Source of the DNA: Actinomycetota bacterium
GTDB lineage: Bacteria; Actinomycetota; Actinomycetes; S36-B12; GCA-2699445
NCBI GenBank assembly: GCA_029978705.1
Contig: JAPOIY010000003.1
Location: 1 to 64,000, forward strand
Length of the DNA: 64,000 bases
Direction of reading: 5' to 3'
Of this stretch, positions 9,208 to 17,981 are shown piece by piece. Numbering within the stretch: the first letter of the stretch is position 1; the number at the start of each line of letters is the position of its first letter. The position numbers and the translations under genes are program-made. The notes under the pieces were generated by a model. The model saw nothing but the letters and a program-made list of their open reading frames with translations. It searched no databases and was not told the origin of the DNA.

Positions 9208-10551
9208 ATGGGGCGACTGTTCGGCACCGACGGTGTCCGAGGTCTCGCGAATCGCGACCTGACCGCTCCGCTGGCCCTCGAGCTCGCCACGGCAGCCGCC
9301 CGGATACTGCCCGACGACCCGTCCGGCCGGGATCGGCCCCTCGCCGTCGTCGGCCGCGACCCCAGGGCGAGCGGGGAGTTCCTCACGGCTGCGGTGACGG
9401 CCGGCCTCGCCGCGGCCGGGGTGGATGTCTGGGACGTCGGCGTGCTGCCCACGCCGGCGGTCGCCTTCCTCACCGACGACAGCGACGCCGCCTTCGGCAT
9501 CATGCTGTCCGCATCCCACAACCCCATGCCGGACAACGGCATCAAGTTCTTCGCCCGCGGTGGCCTCAAGCTCGGCGACGACGTCGAGGATCGGATCGAG
9601 GCGGCCATGGCCGACCCGCAACCCGGCCCCACCGGCGCCGCCGTCGGCCGGGTGCGCACCGGCGGCGATCCGCTGGGTCGCTACCTGCGCCACGTCGTCG
9701 GGACGGTCGACCAGGACCTGTCCGGCCTGCGGGTGGTGATCGACGCCGCCAACGGGGCCGCCAGCGCGGTGGGCCCCCGCATCCTGCGGGAACTCGGCGC
9801 CGAGGTGATCGAGATCCACACCGCCCCCGACGGCTACAACATCAACGCCGACTGCGGGTCCACTCACATGGGGGACCTGCAGGAAGCCGTCATCGCCGAG
9901 CAGGCACACGCCGGCATCGCGAACGACGGGGACGCCGACCGGTGCCTGGCCGTCGATGCCGAGGGCCGGATCGTCGACGGCGACCAGATCATGGCCATCC
10001 TCGCCGTGGCCCGCCGGGAGCACGACCGGCTCCCCGGCGGTGCCGTCGTGGCCACGGTGATGTCCAACCTCGGGTTCAAACTGGCGATGCGCGACCAGGG
10101 CATCGGGATCGTCGAGACCGGAGTGGGCGACCGCTACGTCCTGGAGGCGATGCTGGCCGGGGGCTATACGCTCGGCGGGGAACAGAGCGGCCACCTGCTG
10201 CAACTGGACTACGCCACCACCGGCGACGGAGTCCTGACCGCGGCCCACCTGCTCGCCCGCGTGGCCGAGGCGGGACGCCCCCTCGGGGACCTCGCTGCCG
10301 TCATGCGGAGGCTGCCGCAGGTCCTGGTCAACGTCGGCGGGGTGGACCGCGCGGCGCTGCCCGGAAGCGACGAGGTCGCGGCCGCCGTGCAGGCCGCGGA
10401 GGACCGGCTGGGCGACGGTGGCCGGGTCCTGCTGCGCCCGTCCGGCACCGAGCCCCTCATCCGTGTGATGGTGGAAGCCGAGTCCGCGGCGGACGCCGAG
10501 GCCATCACCGCCGAGCTCGCCGCCGTCGTGGAACGGCATCTGGCCCTCTGA
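9208..10551 (+). CDS. glmM: Phosphoglucosamine mutase
   Basis: 447 residues. It converts glucosamine-6-phosphate to glucosamine-1-phosphate for UDP-GlcNAc and peptidoglycan. It starts [12 protein letters not shown]. The phosphorylated Ser is S103 in [13 protein letters not shown]. The metal site is [12 protein letters not shown] (about 236-247) and the sugar loop GGEQSGHLL. The C-terminal phosphate-binding loop is [14 protein letters not shown]. Same operon as rplM-rpsI. Confidence 0.97.
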   Translation: MGRLFGTDGVRGLANRDLTAPLALELATAAARILPDDPSGRDRPLAVVGRDPRASGEFLTAAVTAGLAAAGVDVWDVGVLPTPAVAFLTDDSDAAFGIMLSASHNPMPDNGIKFFARGGLKLGDDVEDRIEAAMADPQPGPTGAAVGRVRTGGDPLGRYLRHVVGTVDQDLSGLRVVIDAANGAASAVGPRILRELGAEVIEIHTAPDGYNINADCGSTHMGDLQEAVIAEQAHAGIANDGDADRCLAVDAEGRIVDGDQIMAILAVARREHDRLPGGAVVATVMSNLGFKLAMRDQGIGIVETGVGDRYVLEAMLAGGYTLGGEQSGHLLQLDYATTGDGVLTAAHLLARVAEAGRPLGDLAAVMRRLPQVLVNVGGVDRAALPGSDEVAAAVQAAEDRLGDGGRVLLRPSGTEPLIRVMVEAESAADAEAITAELAAVVERHLAL

Positions 10552-10587
10552 GCCGGAACCGACCACGGCCCCTCTCCGCTCAGCCCG

Positions 10588-10593
10588 TAGGCT
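10588..10593 (+). promoter_or_regulatory. -10 hexamer, probably leaderless (glmS)
   Basis: TAGGCT ends 7 nt before the glmS ATG (10601), with no ribosome binding site. The 49-bp glmM-glmS gap has no room for a glmS ribozyme. Confidence 0.5.
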
Positions 10594-10600
10594 GTGCGCC

Positions 10601-12451
10601 ATGTGCGGAATCGTGGGCTACGTCGGGCACCGGCCCGCCCTGGACGTCGTGATCGCCGGCTTGCGCCGCCTCGAGTACCGCGGCTACGACTCCGCCGGCG
10701 TCGCCCTCGCCCTGCCCGGCGAGCTGTGGACCGAGAAGCGCGCCGGAAAACTGGCCAATCTCGAGGCCGCGGTCGCCGACAGTGACCCGCCCCCGGCCAC
10801 CACCGGCATCGGTCACACCCGCTGGGCCACCCACGGCGGCCCCACCGATCAGAACGCCCACCCGCACGTGTCGAGTGACGGCGCCGTCGCCATCATCCAC
10901 AACGGCATCATCGAGAACTTCGCCGAACTGCGGGAGGAACTTGCAGCCCTCGGCATCCACCTGCGCTCCGAGACCGACACCGAGGTGGCCGCCCACCTCG
11001 TGGGCCGGGAGCTGCCCCGCTGCGACGGGGACCTCGCCGAGGCCATGCGGCGGGTGTGTCGCCGGCTGAACGGCGCCTTCACGCTGGTCGCGGTCGACTC
11101 CGCCCGCCCGGACGTCGTCGTGGGGGCGCGGCGTAACTCGCCGCTCGTCGTCGGGGTGGGGGAGGGGGAGGCGTTCCTGGCCTCGGACGTGGCCGCGTTC
11201 ATCGAGTTCACCCGCGACGCCATCGAACTCGGCCAGGACCAGGTGGTGGAGGTCCGCCGCAGCGGCGTCACGGTGACCGACTTCGACGGGCAGCCGGCCG
11301 ACGTGCGCCCGTTCACGGTCGACTGGGACGCCTCCGCCGCCGAGAAGGGCGGATACGACCTCTTCATGCTCAAGGAGATCGCCGAGCAGCCCAAAGCCGT
11401 GGCCGACACCCTCCGCGGTCGCATCGACCGGGACGGCCGCCTGCGCCTCGACGACGTGCGGATCCCCCCGTCCGAGCTGCGCGAGATCGACAAGATCGTC
11501 GTCGTGGCCTGCGGCACCGCGTACCACGCGGGCATGGTCGCCAAGTACGCCATCGAGCACTGGACCCGCGTCCCCGTGGAGTGCGAGCTGGCCAGCGAGT
11601 TCCGCTACCGCGACCCCATCGTCGGCCCGCGCACGCTGGTCATCGCCATCTCCCAGTCCGGCGAGACCATGGACACCTTGATGGCGATGCGGTATGCGCG
11701 GGAGCAGGGCGCGCGCGTGCTGGCCATCTGCAACACCGTGGGAGCCACCATCCCGCGCGAGAGCGACGCGGTGCTGTACACCTACGCGGGCCCCGAGATC
11801 GCGGTCGCGTCCACGAAGGCCTTCCTCACCCAGATCGTGGCCGCCTACCTCGTCGGGCTCTACCTGGCGCAGGTGCGCGGCAACAAGTTCGGTGACGAGG
11901 TGCGACACATCCTCGACGACCTCGCGGAGACCCCCGCGAAGGTCGACCTGGTGCTCGACACCGTGGAGGGGGTCCGCGAGATCGCCCGCGAGCTGGCCGA
12001 CTCCCCGTCCGTGCTGTTCATCGGGCGCCACGTGGGGTATCCGGTCGCCCTGGAGGGCGCCCTGAAACTGAAAGAGCTCGCCTACATGCATGCCGAGGGC
12101 TTCGCGGCGGGCGAACTGAAACACGGCCCGATCGCCTTGATCGAGGACGGTATGCCCGTCGTCGTGGTCGTGCCGTCCCCCGAGGGCCGGTCGGTGCTCC
12201 ACGACAAGATCGTCTCCAACATCCAGGAGGTGCGCGCGCGGGGGGCGCGCACGATCGTGGTCGCGGAGGAGGGAGACGAGGCCGTCATCCCGTACGCGGA
12301 CCACATCGTCTGGGTGCCCCCGTGCCCCACCCTCCTGCAGCCGCTGGTCGCCACCGTCCCCCTGCAGGTGTTCGCCTGCGAGATGGCCACGGCCAAGGGG
12401 CACGACGTGGACCAGCCACGCAACCTGGCGAAGTCCGTCACCGTGGAGTGA
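10601..12451 (+). CDS. glmS: Glutamine-fructose-6-phosphate aminotransferase
   Basis: 616 residues. It makes glucosamine-6-phosphate from fructose-6-phosphate and glutamine, the first committed step to UDP-GlcNAc. The N-terminal glutaminase has the nucleophile Cys2 (MCGIVGYVGHRPALD) and GHTRWATHGGPTDQNAHPH. Two SIS sugar-isomerase domains follow (VACGTAYHAG, SQSGETMDT, ASTKAFLTQ). The C-terminus, PRNLAKSVTVE, carries the family's catalytic Lys. It feeds glmM, encoded just upstream. Confidence 0.98.
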   Translation: MCGIVGYVGHRPALDVVIAGLRRLEYRGYDSAGVALALPGELWTEKRAGKLANLEAAVADSDPPPATTGIGHTRWATHGGPTDQNAHPHVSSDGAVAIIHNGIIENFAELREELAALGIHLRSETDTEVAAHLVGRELPRCDGDLAEAMRRVCRRLNGAFTLVAVDSARPDVVVGARRNSPLVVGVGEGEAFLASDVAAFIEFTRDAIELGQDQVVEVRRSGVTVTDFDGQPADVRPFTVDWDASAAEKGGYDLFMLKEIAEQPKAVADTLRGRIDRDGRLRLDDVRIPPSELREIDKIVVVACGTAYHAGMVAKYAIEHWTRVPVECELASEFRYRDPIVGPRTLVIAISQSGETMDTLMAMRYAREQGARVLAICNTVGATIPRESDAVLYTYAGPEIAVASTKAFLTQIVAAYLVGLYLAQVRGNKFGDEVRHILDDLAETPAKVDLVLDTVEGVREIARELADSPSVLFIGRHVGYPVALEGALKLKELAYMHAEGFAAGELKHGPIALIEDGMPVVVVVPSPEGRSVLHDKIVSNIQEVRARGARTIVVAEEGDEAVIPYADHIVWVPPCPTLLQPLVATVPLQVFACEMATAKGHDVDQPRNLAKSVTVE

Positions 12452-12454
12452 CCC

Positions 12455-12472
12455 CATCGGGGGAACCCGATG
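12455..12472 (+). terminator. Hairpin with GGAA tetraloop after glmS
   Basis: CATCGGG-GGAA-CCCGATG is a perfect 7-bp stem capped by a GNRA-type tetraloop, 4 nt after the glmS stop. There is no U-tract. Probably a terminator or 3'-end stabiliser separating glmS from acpS. Confidence 0.5.
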
Positions 12473-12506
12473 AGCAACGCGGCAGACGAGGTGCAACTGT
12501 GGCGGC

Positions 12507-12923
12507 GTGATCGTGGGGATCGGAGTCGACGTCGTCAACGTGGCCAAGTTCGGGGCCACCGTGATGCGCACCCCCGGGTTCGGTGAGTCCCTGTTCACCG
12601 CGCAGGAGCGGGTCGATGAGGGGGGTGAGCCCCGGTCACCGGCGTCCCTCGCCGCCCGCTACGCCGCCAAGGAGGCGCTCGCGAAGGCGTTCGGCGCCCC
12701 CCCGGGCATGCACTGGCACGACTGCGAGGTCATGGTCGAGCCCGACGGTCGCCCGTACCTGCGGCTGCGGGGCCTACTGTCCGAAGCGGCCGCCGAACTG
12801 GGCGTGGCGACGCTGCACCTGTCGCTGGCGATGGAGGGCGACGTGGCGGTCGCCTACGTCGTGGCCGAGGGCACGGCGTCCCTGGACGGGGCGGGCGCCG
12901 CCCCGATGCCCGAGTCCGCCTGA
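12507..12923 (+). CDS. acpS: Holo-[acyl-carrier-protein] synthase
   Basis: 138 residues. AcpS transfers 4'-phosphopantetheine from CoA to acyl carrier protein. The two signature regions are IVGIGVDVV (D8) and SLAARYAAKEALAKAFG (E56), which bind magnesium and CoA. It is a little longer than the usual 120-130 residues because of a low-complexity tail (about 122-138). GTG 12507 gives the expected VIVGIGVD start. It directly precedes the nnr gene, as in other actinobacteria. Confidence 0.93.
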   Translation: MIVGIGVDVVNVAKFGATVMRTPGFGESLFTAQERVDEGGEPRSPASLAARYAAKEALAKAFGAPPGMHWHDCEVMVEPDGRPYLRLRGLLSEAAAELGVATLHLSLAMEGDVAVAYVVAEGTASLDGAGAAPMPESA

Positions 12924-12943
12924 CGGTCTGGTGGGATGGTCCC

Positions 12944-14416
12944 GTGCGCTTGGCCTACGACACGACCGCGGTCTACGCCGCCGAAGCCGACCTGATGTCG
13001 CGGGTCCCCGAGGGCAGTCTGATGGCCACGGCCGCCGCGGGGGTGGCCCGGGTGGTGCGCGACCTGCTCGCCCCCGACGGGCTGGCGGGACGGCGGGTCG
13101 TCCTGCTCGTCGGATCGGGCAACAACGGCGGCGACGCCCTCTACGCGGGGGGGCTGCTGGCCCGCCGGGGCCTGACCGTCACCGCCGTCACCACCGCGGA
13201 CTCGTGGCACGACGCCGGGGCCCGCGCCCTGCTGCGGGCCGGTGGCCGGTTGGTCCCCGCCACTGCCGCGGCCGAGGTGGTCGGAGGGGCGGACGTGGTC
13301 GTGGACGGCATCGTGGGGATCGGCGCGACCGGGCCGGTGCGCCCCCCGGCGGTCGGACTCCTCGCAGCGATCCCCGCCACCGCGTGGGTCGTCGCCGTCG
13401 ACATCCCCAGCGGCGTCGACCCCTCGACGGGAGCGGTGGCGGACCCGGCGGCCGTGGTCACCGCCGACGTCACCGTGACCTTCGGGGTGTTCAAAGCCGG
13501 GCAGATCCTGGCGCCGGGACGCGACCGGTGCGGGGTCGTGGAACTCGTCGACATCGGGCTGGGCCCGGCCGCCGCGCGCCAGCCGGAGACCTGCGGGGTC
13601 CTCACCGTCGCCGATGCCCGCCCCTACTTCGCGGCCCCCGCGGTCGAGGACTACAAGTACAGCCACGGGGTGCCGGGGGTCGTGGCCGGATGTCCGCAGT
13701 ACCCGGGTGCCCCGCACATGGTGGTCGGCGCCGCCCGGCACAGCGGGGTCGGCATGGTGCGGCTCTGGCAGGACCCGGCGGCCCCCGCTGTCGCCGCCGC
13801 CGTCGTGCAGCGGTTCCCCGACACCGTCTGCACGGACTCCATCACGGACGCCAAAGTGACGGGCTGGGCGATCGGTCCCGGCATGGGGACCGGCAGCGGG
13901 GCCCGCGACCGGCTGGCGGAGGTCCTGGCCGCGGACCTGCCGGCCGTCGTCGACGCCGATGCTCTCACGCTGCTGGCCGGCGACCCGGAACTGCGCCGGA
14001 TGCTGGGGGACCGCACGGCGCCGACCGCCCTCACCCCCCATGTGGGGGAGTTCGCCCGGCTGGGGTATGAGGTGGGCGACGACCGGCTGGCGGCAGCCCG
14101 GGCGGCGGCGGCCGACCTCGGGGCCACCCTGCTCCTGAAAGGCCCGGGCACCGTCATCGCCGACCCGGACGGGACCGCTTTCGTGGACGTGATGGCGACC
14201 TCGGCGCTCGCGACGGCCGGCAGCGGCGACTCCCTGACGGGCATCATCGGGGCCGTCCTGTCCCGCCGCCCCCCCGCCACGGCGGAGGCCGTCGCCGCCG
14301 CGGTTCTGGTGCATGGGCTGGCGGGGCGGTTGGCCTCGGCCGGCGAACGCCCGATGACAGCCTGGGACCTCGTCGGCGCCGTGCCCGACGCGGTCGCGGA
14401 CGTACGCCGGACCTGA
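12944..14416 (+). CDS. nnr: Bifunctional NAD(P)HX epimerase/dehydratase
   Basis: 490 residues in two domains. The N-terminal YjeF epimerase domain (about 1-215) has GSGNNGGDALYAGG (58-71), DGIVGIGATGPVRPP and DIPSGVDPSTG. The C-terminal ribokinase-like ADP-dependent dehydratase (about 225-490) has LTPHVGEFARL, LLLKGPGTVIADPDG and TAGSGDSLTGIIGA. Together they repair hydrated NADH and NADPH. Start at GTG 12944, 20 nt after acpS. It ends against the convergent DUF2236 gene. Confidence 0.94.
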   Translation: MRLAYDTTAVYAAEADLMSRVPEGSLMATAAAGVARVVRDLLAPDGLAGRRVVLLVGSGNNGGDALYAGGLLARRGLTVTAVTTADSWHDAGARALLRAGGRLVPATAAAEVVGGADVVVDGIVGIGATGPVRPPAVGLLAAIPATAWVVAVDIPSGVDPSTGAVADPAAVVTADVTVTFGVFKAGQILAPGRDRCGVVELVDIGLGPAAARQPETCGVLTVADARPYFAAPAVEDYKYSHGVPGVVAGCPQYPGAPHMVVGAARHSGVGMVRLWQDPAAPAVAAAVVQRFPDTVCTDSITDAKVTGWAIGPGMGTGSGARDRLAEVLAADLPAVVDADALTLLAGDPELRRMLGDRTAPTALTPHVGEFARLGYEVGDDRLAAARAAAADLGATLLLKGPGTVIADPDGTAFVDVMATSALATAGSGDSLTGIIGAVLSRRPPATAEAVAAAVLVHGLAGRLASAGERPMTAWDLVGAVPDAVADVRRT

Positions 14417-14419
14417 GGC

Positions 14420-15325
14420 TCAGTCGGGGGTGGCGATGAGGTCCTCGACCACCTCGTCGGGGACGACCGCCAGGGCCGCCCGGATGGTGTGGCACGTCAG
14501 AAGACCCTCGTCCACCTCGAACCGTCCCGCGACCTGACCCTGGCGGTCGGCCACGGGGGCGCGCAGCGTCAGGGCCGCGGACGCGGCGACGGCGTGTTCG
14601 AAGACCGACGCGGGCAGGGAGAGCGAGCGGGCCCACCGCTCGGGGAACCGTTCGGCGAGGTAGCCCTCGGTCAGACCCACCGCGACGCCGGCGACCTTCC
14701 GGGCGTCCTCGTCGTCGGTCCACCGCTGCGCCAGCAGGTCCATGGCCCAGGCGACGGCGGCGGCGGGATCCGCGGGCAGGAGGTCCGGCGGCACGCCGAG
14801 TCCGGCGCGGTAGGCCGCCACGTCCGGCCACATCTCGGCGAACAGTTCGTCGGTGTGACGCTGCACGCGGTGCCGCCCGGCCGTGGTCGTCATCAGCGCG
14901 TACCACGTGGCGGCGGCCAGCAGCCCCACCACCAGGACCAGGCCGAGCAGGTCGGGGTCGGTGGCCCGGACCGTCGTCCCGTCACTCCTGGTCGTCACGA
15001 TCCGGCTGTGGATGTCCCACAGGCGGCGGGCGGCGAGTTCAGCCTGCTCGGGGTGGCCGAAGTGCAGGTCGCGCAGCAGTTCCCGGGTCCGGCTCACCCG
15101 GTCCACGGGACGCCGATCGAGGTTCGAGCGCTGCGCCAGCAGGAGGGCGATGTCCTCGTGGTGGGCCGAGATGAGGGCCTGCCCGTCGCCCGCGACGAAC
15201 GCCAGCGGGTGGCTGCCGACGCGGTACAGCGTCGTGCCGCGGGGGTAGACGGTGGACTCCGGCGTCAGGAGGCTGCGGAACTCCGCCAGGGTCGGCAGAT
15301 CCGACGACGGCTGCGGGTGGCTCAC
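14420..15325 (-). CDS. DUF2236 (MpaB-like oxygenase family) protein, copy 1
   Basis: 301 residues. The helical pattern fits the DUF2236/MpaB family: LYRVGSHPLAFVAGDGQALISAHHEDIA near the start, HPEQAELAARRLWDIHSRI (about 95-115) and WPDVAAYRAGLGVPPDLLPAD (about 172-192). Better-known members are haem-binding oxygenases. Here the segment after ATDPDLL reads GLVLVV rather than the WVH I recall for the family, so haem binding and activity are uncertain. The start is GTG 15325, with TACCAT (15332-15337) 6 nt upstream and no ribosome binding site. A paralogue lies at 16979-17890 beyond the inserted SGNH gene. Confidence 0.65.
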   Translation of the reverse strand: MSHPQPSSDLPTLAEFRSLLTPESTVYPRGTTLYRVGSHPLAFVAGDGQALISAHHEDIALLLAQRSNLDRRPVDRVSRTRELLRDLHFGHPEQAELAARRLWDIHSRIVTTRSDGTTVRATDPDLLGLVLVVGLLAAATWYALMTTTAGRHRVQRHTDELFAEMWPDVAAYRAGLGVPPDLLPADPAAAVAWAMDLLAQRWTDDEDARKVAGVAVGLTEGYLAERFPERWARSLSLPASVFEHAVAASAALTLRAPVADRQGQVAGRFEVDEGLLTCHTIRAALAVVPDEVVEDLIATPD

Positions 15326-15331
15326 CGGTCG

Positions 15332-15337
15332 ATGGTA
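15332..15337 (-). promoter_or_regulatory. -10 hexamer, probably leaderless (DUF2236 copy 1)
   Basis: TACCAT on the minus strand, ending 6 nt before the GTG start at 15325. Confidence 0.4.
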
Positions 15338-15462
15338 GAGGCCCGTGGTCCGCTGCGGGCCGGATGGTGGCGCCAACCGGGTGAGGCGTCCGGCCCGACC
15401 CTGCCTCCGGTACGTTCCTGTGCAAGCATCCAACTCACGGTGGTAGGAGCCAGGAGGTAACG

Positions 15463-16977
15463 ATGAGGTTCGCACGTTGGTCGGGGATCGCGTTGGGAGT
15501 CGCCGTGGCCATGGCGGGACTCGGTCAGGCCGGTGCGCAGGCGGCGGACGCCGCGCCCGCCGCGCAGCCGTCGGTGATCTTCCTCGGCGACTCCGTCACC
15601 GCGGGCTTCGGGTACCTGGGGGCGAAGGAGAACGCCCCCCACATCTCCGGCCCGGTGAACAGCGAGTACGCCAACAGCTGGTACTTCGGCGACAACTCGT
15701 TGAGTGACTGCAGCCCGCCGTCGGACGGGTCGGTCCCGATCGACCAGTGCAGCAACAACAACTACAACGGGCGTCCCTGGGACCAGGGGCCCTGGCAAGC
15801 CGGCCCGAACGCCCCGAACGTGTCGTACTCCTACCAGATCGCCGCGAACCAGGACCCCACCCGGGCGGCGCCCATCGAGAACTGGGCGGTCACCGGGTCC
15901 ACACCGGCGCAGTGGGACACCGGCGGTCCGTTCAACTTCCAGTTGCGTCAGATCAAGAACACGACCGTGGTCATGACGTTGGGCGCCAACCCCATCCTGG
16001 CGGCGTTCCTCAAAGTAAGGCTGGGCGGCATCAACCAGACCAACGGCGTCTGCACGGACAGCACCATGTGGTTCAGTCCCTGGAGTGGCTGGTGGTCCTA
16101 TACCGACGGGGTGGTGTCCAACTGCGTCAACCAGCAGTGGGCTGTGGAGAAGCAGCACGATCATCTCGTGAGCATCTACAAACAGCTCCTGACTGCCGGG
16201 AACCGGGTGATGGCCGTGCAGTACCACCGGGCCTGCACCTGGGCCTTCGGCAAATGGCAGCCCAACGGCAACATGACGTCCGGGCCCGCCGCCGGCAACG
16301 ACTGCCGGGGCCAGACCGAGAAGATCTCGGACTGCTCCAGTTGCCCGGAGTACAACGGCGGCAGTCAGTGGCGCCAGGCCGTGGTGGCAGGCAACGAGTT
16401 GAACGCGAACCTGAATGCGGCGGTCGCCGACGCCCAGAGGTGGGCCGACCAGAACGGCTACAGCGGGAAACTGCAGCTCGTGCAGCAGGACCAGAACCGG
16501 TGGGAGAGCCACCAGGCCTGGAACGCGGACTCGTGGGTGTTCAAGAACGACACGTGGATCCATCCCAGCAAGGCCGGGCACACGGAGTTCGCGCGAGTCG
16601 TGACCACGACCGCGTGCCAGGTCTGGGGCACCTGGTGCGGCAATCCGTACCGGTGGGACGCCGGGGCGACGGCCCCACAGCCCACGCAGGTCCAGACTCT
16701 GCCGGCGGTTCCGGGCCGGATCGGGATCGAGGACGGCTGGGCGCTGCCGAGCGCGACCCGTCAGGGCCACCCGCTGCACTGGCGCAGCCGCAGCCCCCGG
16801 GTGTGCAAGGTGGCGCTGGCCCGACACCTGACGACCTACAACCGCGACATCACCGCAGGCGGGGGCACCTCCGCGCAGGATCAGGGAACCTGCAAGCTGG
16901 CGGCGTTCGCGGCGGCGAGCGGCAAACACCGGGAGTTGCACAAGACGGTCCGAGTGCAACTGGGCAAACGCGCCTGA
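15463..16977 (+). CDS. Secreted SGNH/GDSL-type hydrolase
   Basis: 504 residues with a Sec signal peptide (about 1-28, GVAVAMAGLGQAGAQAADA). The SGNH catalytic block I is VIFLGDSVTAGFG with S44. The GxN block is TLGANPI. The His block is NDTWIHPSKAGH; its Asp is four residues before His rather than the usual three. At least ten Cys suggest disulfides and an extracytoplasmic location. The last 75 or so residues form a separate basic region. The substrate is unknown (ester, lipid or polysaccharide acetyl). ATG 15463 follows AGGAGG. Confidence 0.82.
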   Translation: MRFARWSGIALGVAVAMAGLGQAGAQAADAAPAAQPSVIFLGDSVTAGFGYLGAKENAPHISGPVNSEYANSWYFGDNSLSDCSPPSDGSVPIDQCSNNNYNGRPWDQGPWQAGPNAPNVSYSYQIAANQDPTRAAPIENWAVTGSTPAQWDTGGPFNFQLRQIKNTTVVMTLGANPILAAFLKVRLGGINQTNGVCTDSTMWFSPWSGWWSYTDGVVSNCVNQQWAVEKQHDHLVSIYKQLLTAGNRVMAVQYHRACTWAFGKWQPNGNMTSGPAAGNDCRGQTEKISDCSSCPEYNGGSQWRQAVVAGNELNANLNAAVADAQRWADQNGYSGKLQLVQQDQNRWESHQAWNADSWVFKNDTWIHPSKAGHTEFARVVTTTACQVWGTWCGNPYRWDAGATAPQPTQVQTLPAVPGRIGIEDGWALPSATRQGHPLHWRSRSPRVCKVALARHLTTYNRDITAGGGTSAQDQGTCKLAAFAAASGKHRELHKTVRVQLGKRA

Positions 16978-16978
16978 C

Positions 16979-17890
16979 TCACCCCTCGGTCGGTGCGTCG
17001 GTGAGGTCCCGCAGCACACGGTCCGGCAGCAGGGCGGCTGCCGCCCGGATCCCACGGGCGGCTGTGATACCGGCGGGCACCGAGCGCCCCCGGGTCACCT
17101 CCTCCCGGCGCCGCGCCAACGGTCCCCGAAGGCTCAGGGCGGCCGTGGCCACGACCGCCTGCTCCAGGGCTGCCGCCGCCAGCCGCATCCCGCGCTGCCA
17201 CGGGCGGGGAAAACGTTCCGCCACGTAGGCCCGGGCCAGCCCCAACGAGGTGCCCGCCACCCGGCGTGCGTCCGCTCCGTCGGTCCAGTTCTCCGCCACC
17301 AGGTCCATGGCCCAGGCCACGGCCTCACCCGGGTCGTCGGGGAGGAAGCCGGCCGGGATGCCGACGCCCGCCCGGTAGGCCTCCCGCTCCGGCCACATCG
17401 CGGCGAACAGCGCATCGGCCCCGTCGGTCAACGGCCGTCCCGACAGCGACGTCGTCATCAGCAGGTGCCAGGTCGCCCCGGACAGGTGACCCATGACGAG
17501 GATGAGCGACAGGAGGTCGGGGTCCGTCGCGCTCACGGGTGTGCCCCGCGGATCCCGCACCGTCAGCCGGGCGTGCACGTCCCACAGTCGCCGGGCGGCG
17601 AGTTCCGCCCGTTCCGGGGAGCCGTACTCCAGCTCCGCCTGCAGCGCCCGGGTCTGCTGCACGCGCCGCACCGGACTCCAGGCCAGGTCGCGGTGCGTCG
17701 CCAGGATGGCCGCGATCCCGGTGTGATGTGCGGTGAGCAGTTCCTGTACGTCGGCCCCGACGAACGACAGCGGATGCCGGCTGACCCGGTGCGAGATGGT
17801 CCCCGGTGGGTACGCGCCCGCACCGGGGGCGAGCCGGGCGCGCAGCTCGGCCAGGGTGGGGAGGGTCTCGGACGGTTCATGTGCACCCAC
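16979..17890 (-). CDS. DUF2236 (MpaB-like oxygenase family) protein, copy 2
   Basis: 303 residues, clearly paralogous to 14420-15325: both have LPTLAE near the start, SPERAELAARRLWDVHARL, SATDPDLLSLILVMGHLSGATW and a WPEREAYRAGVGIPAGFLPDDP block. As in copy 1, the segment after DPDLL lacks the expected His. GTG 17890 is chosen because it aligns with copy 1 and has GAGG 8 nt upstream; an upstream TTG (17929) is the alternative. Convergent with the SGNH gene, their stops 1 nt apart. Confidence 0.63.
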   Translation of the reverse strand: MGAHEPSETLPTLAELRARLAPGAGAYPPGTISHRVSRHPLSFVGADVQELLTAHHTGIAAILATHRDLAWSPVRRVQQTRALQAELEYGSPERAELAARRLWDVHARLTVRDPRGTPVSATDPDLLSLILVMGHLSGATWHLLMTTSLSGRPLTDGADALFAAMWPEREAYRAGVGIPAGFLPDDPGEAVAWAMDLVAENWTDGADARRVAGTSLGLARAYVAERFPRPWQRGMRLAAAALEQAVVATAALSLRGPLARRREEVTRGRSVPAGITAARGIRAAAALLPDRVLRDLTDAPTEG

Positions 17891-17969
17891 CGGGCGGACC
17901 TCGTTCCCGCGTCGTGGACGTTGGAACAACCTACTGCACGCGGATACTGCATCGCGGCCGGTCTGCCGT

Positions 17970-17975
17970 CAGAAT
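17970..17975 (+). promoter_or_regulatory. -10 hexamer, probably leaderless (alr)
   Basis: CAGAAT ends 6 nt before GTG 17982, with no ribosome binding site. The divergent DUF2236 gene starts 91 bp away. Confidence 0.4.
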
Positions 17976-17981
17976 CATCAG

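Noticed and set aside
10552..10600. glmS ribozyme or riboswitch
   Set aside because: The gap is only 49 bp and the transcript appears to start on the glmS codon.
14413..14423. Palindrome CTGAGGCTCAG between nnr and DUF2236 copy 1
   Set aside because: The stem is only 5 bp with a one-base centre, too short to form a stable hairpin. It mostly reflects two opposed stop codons.
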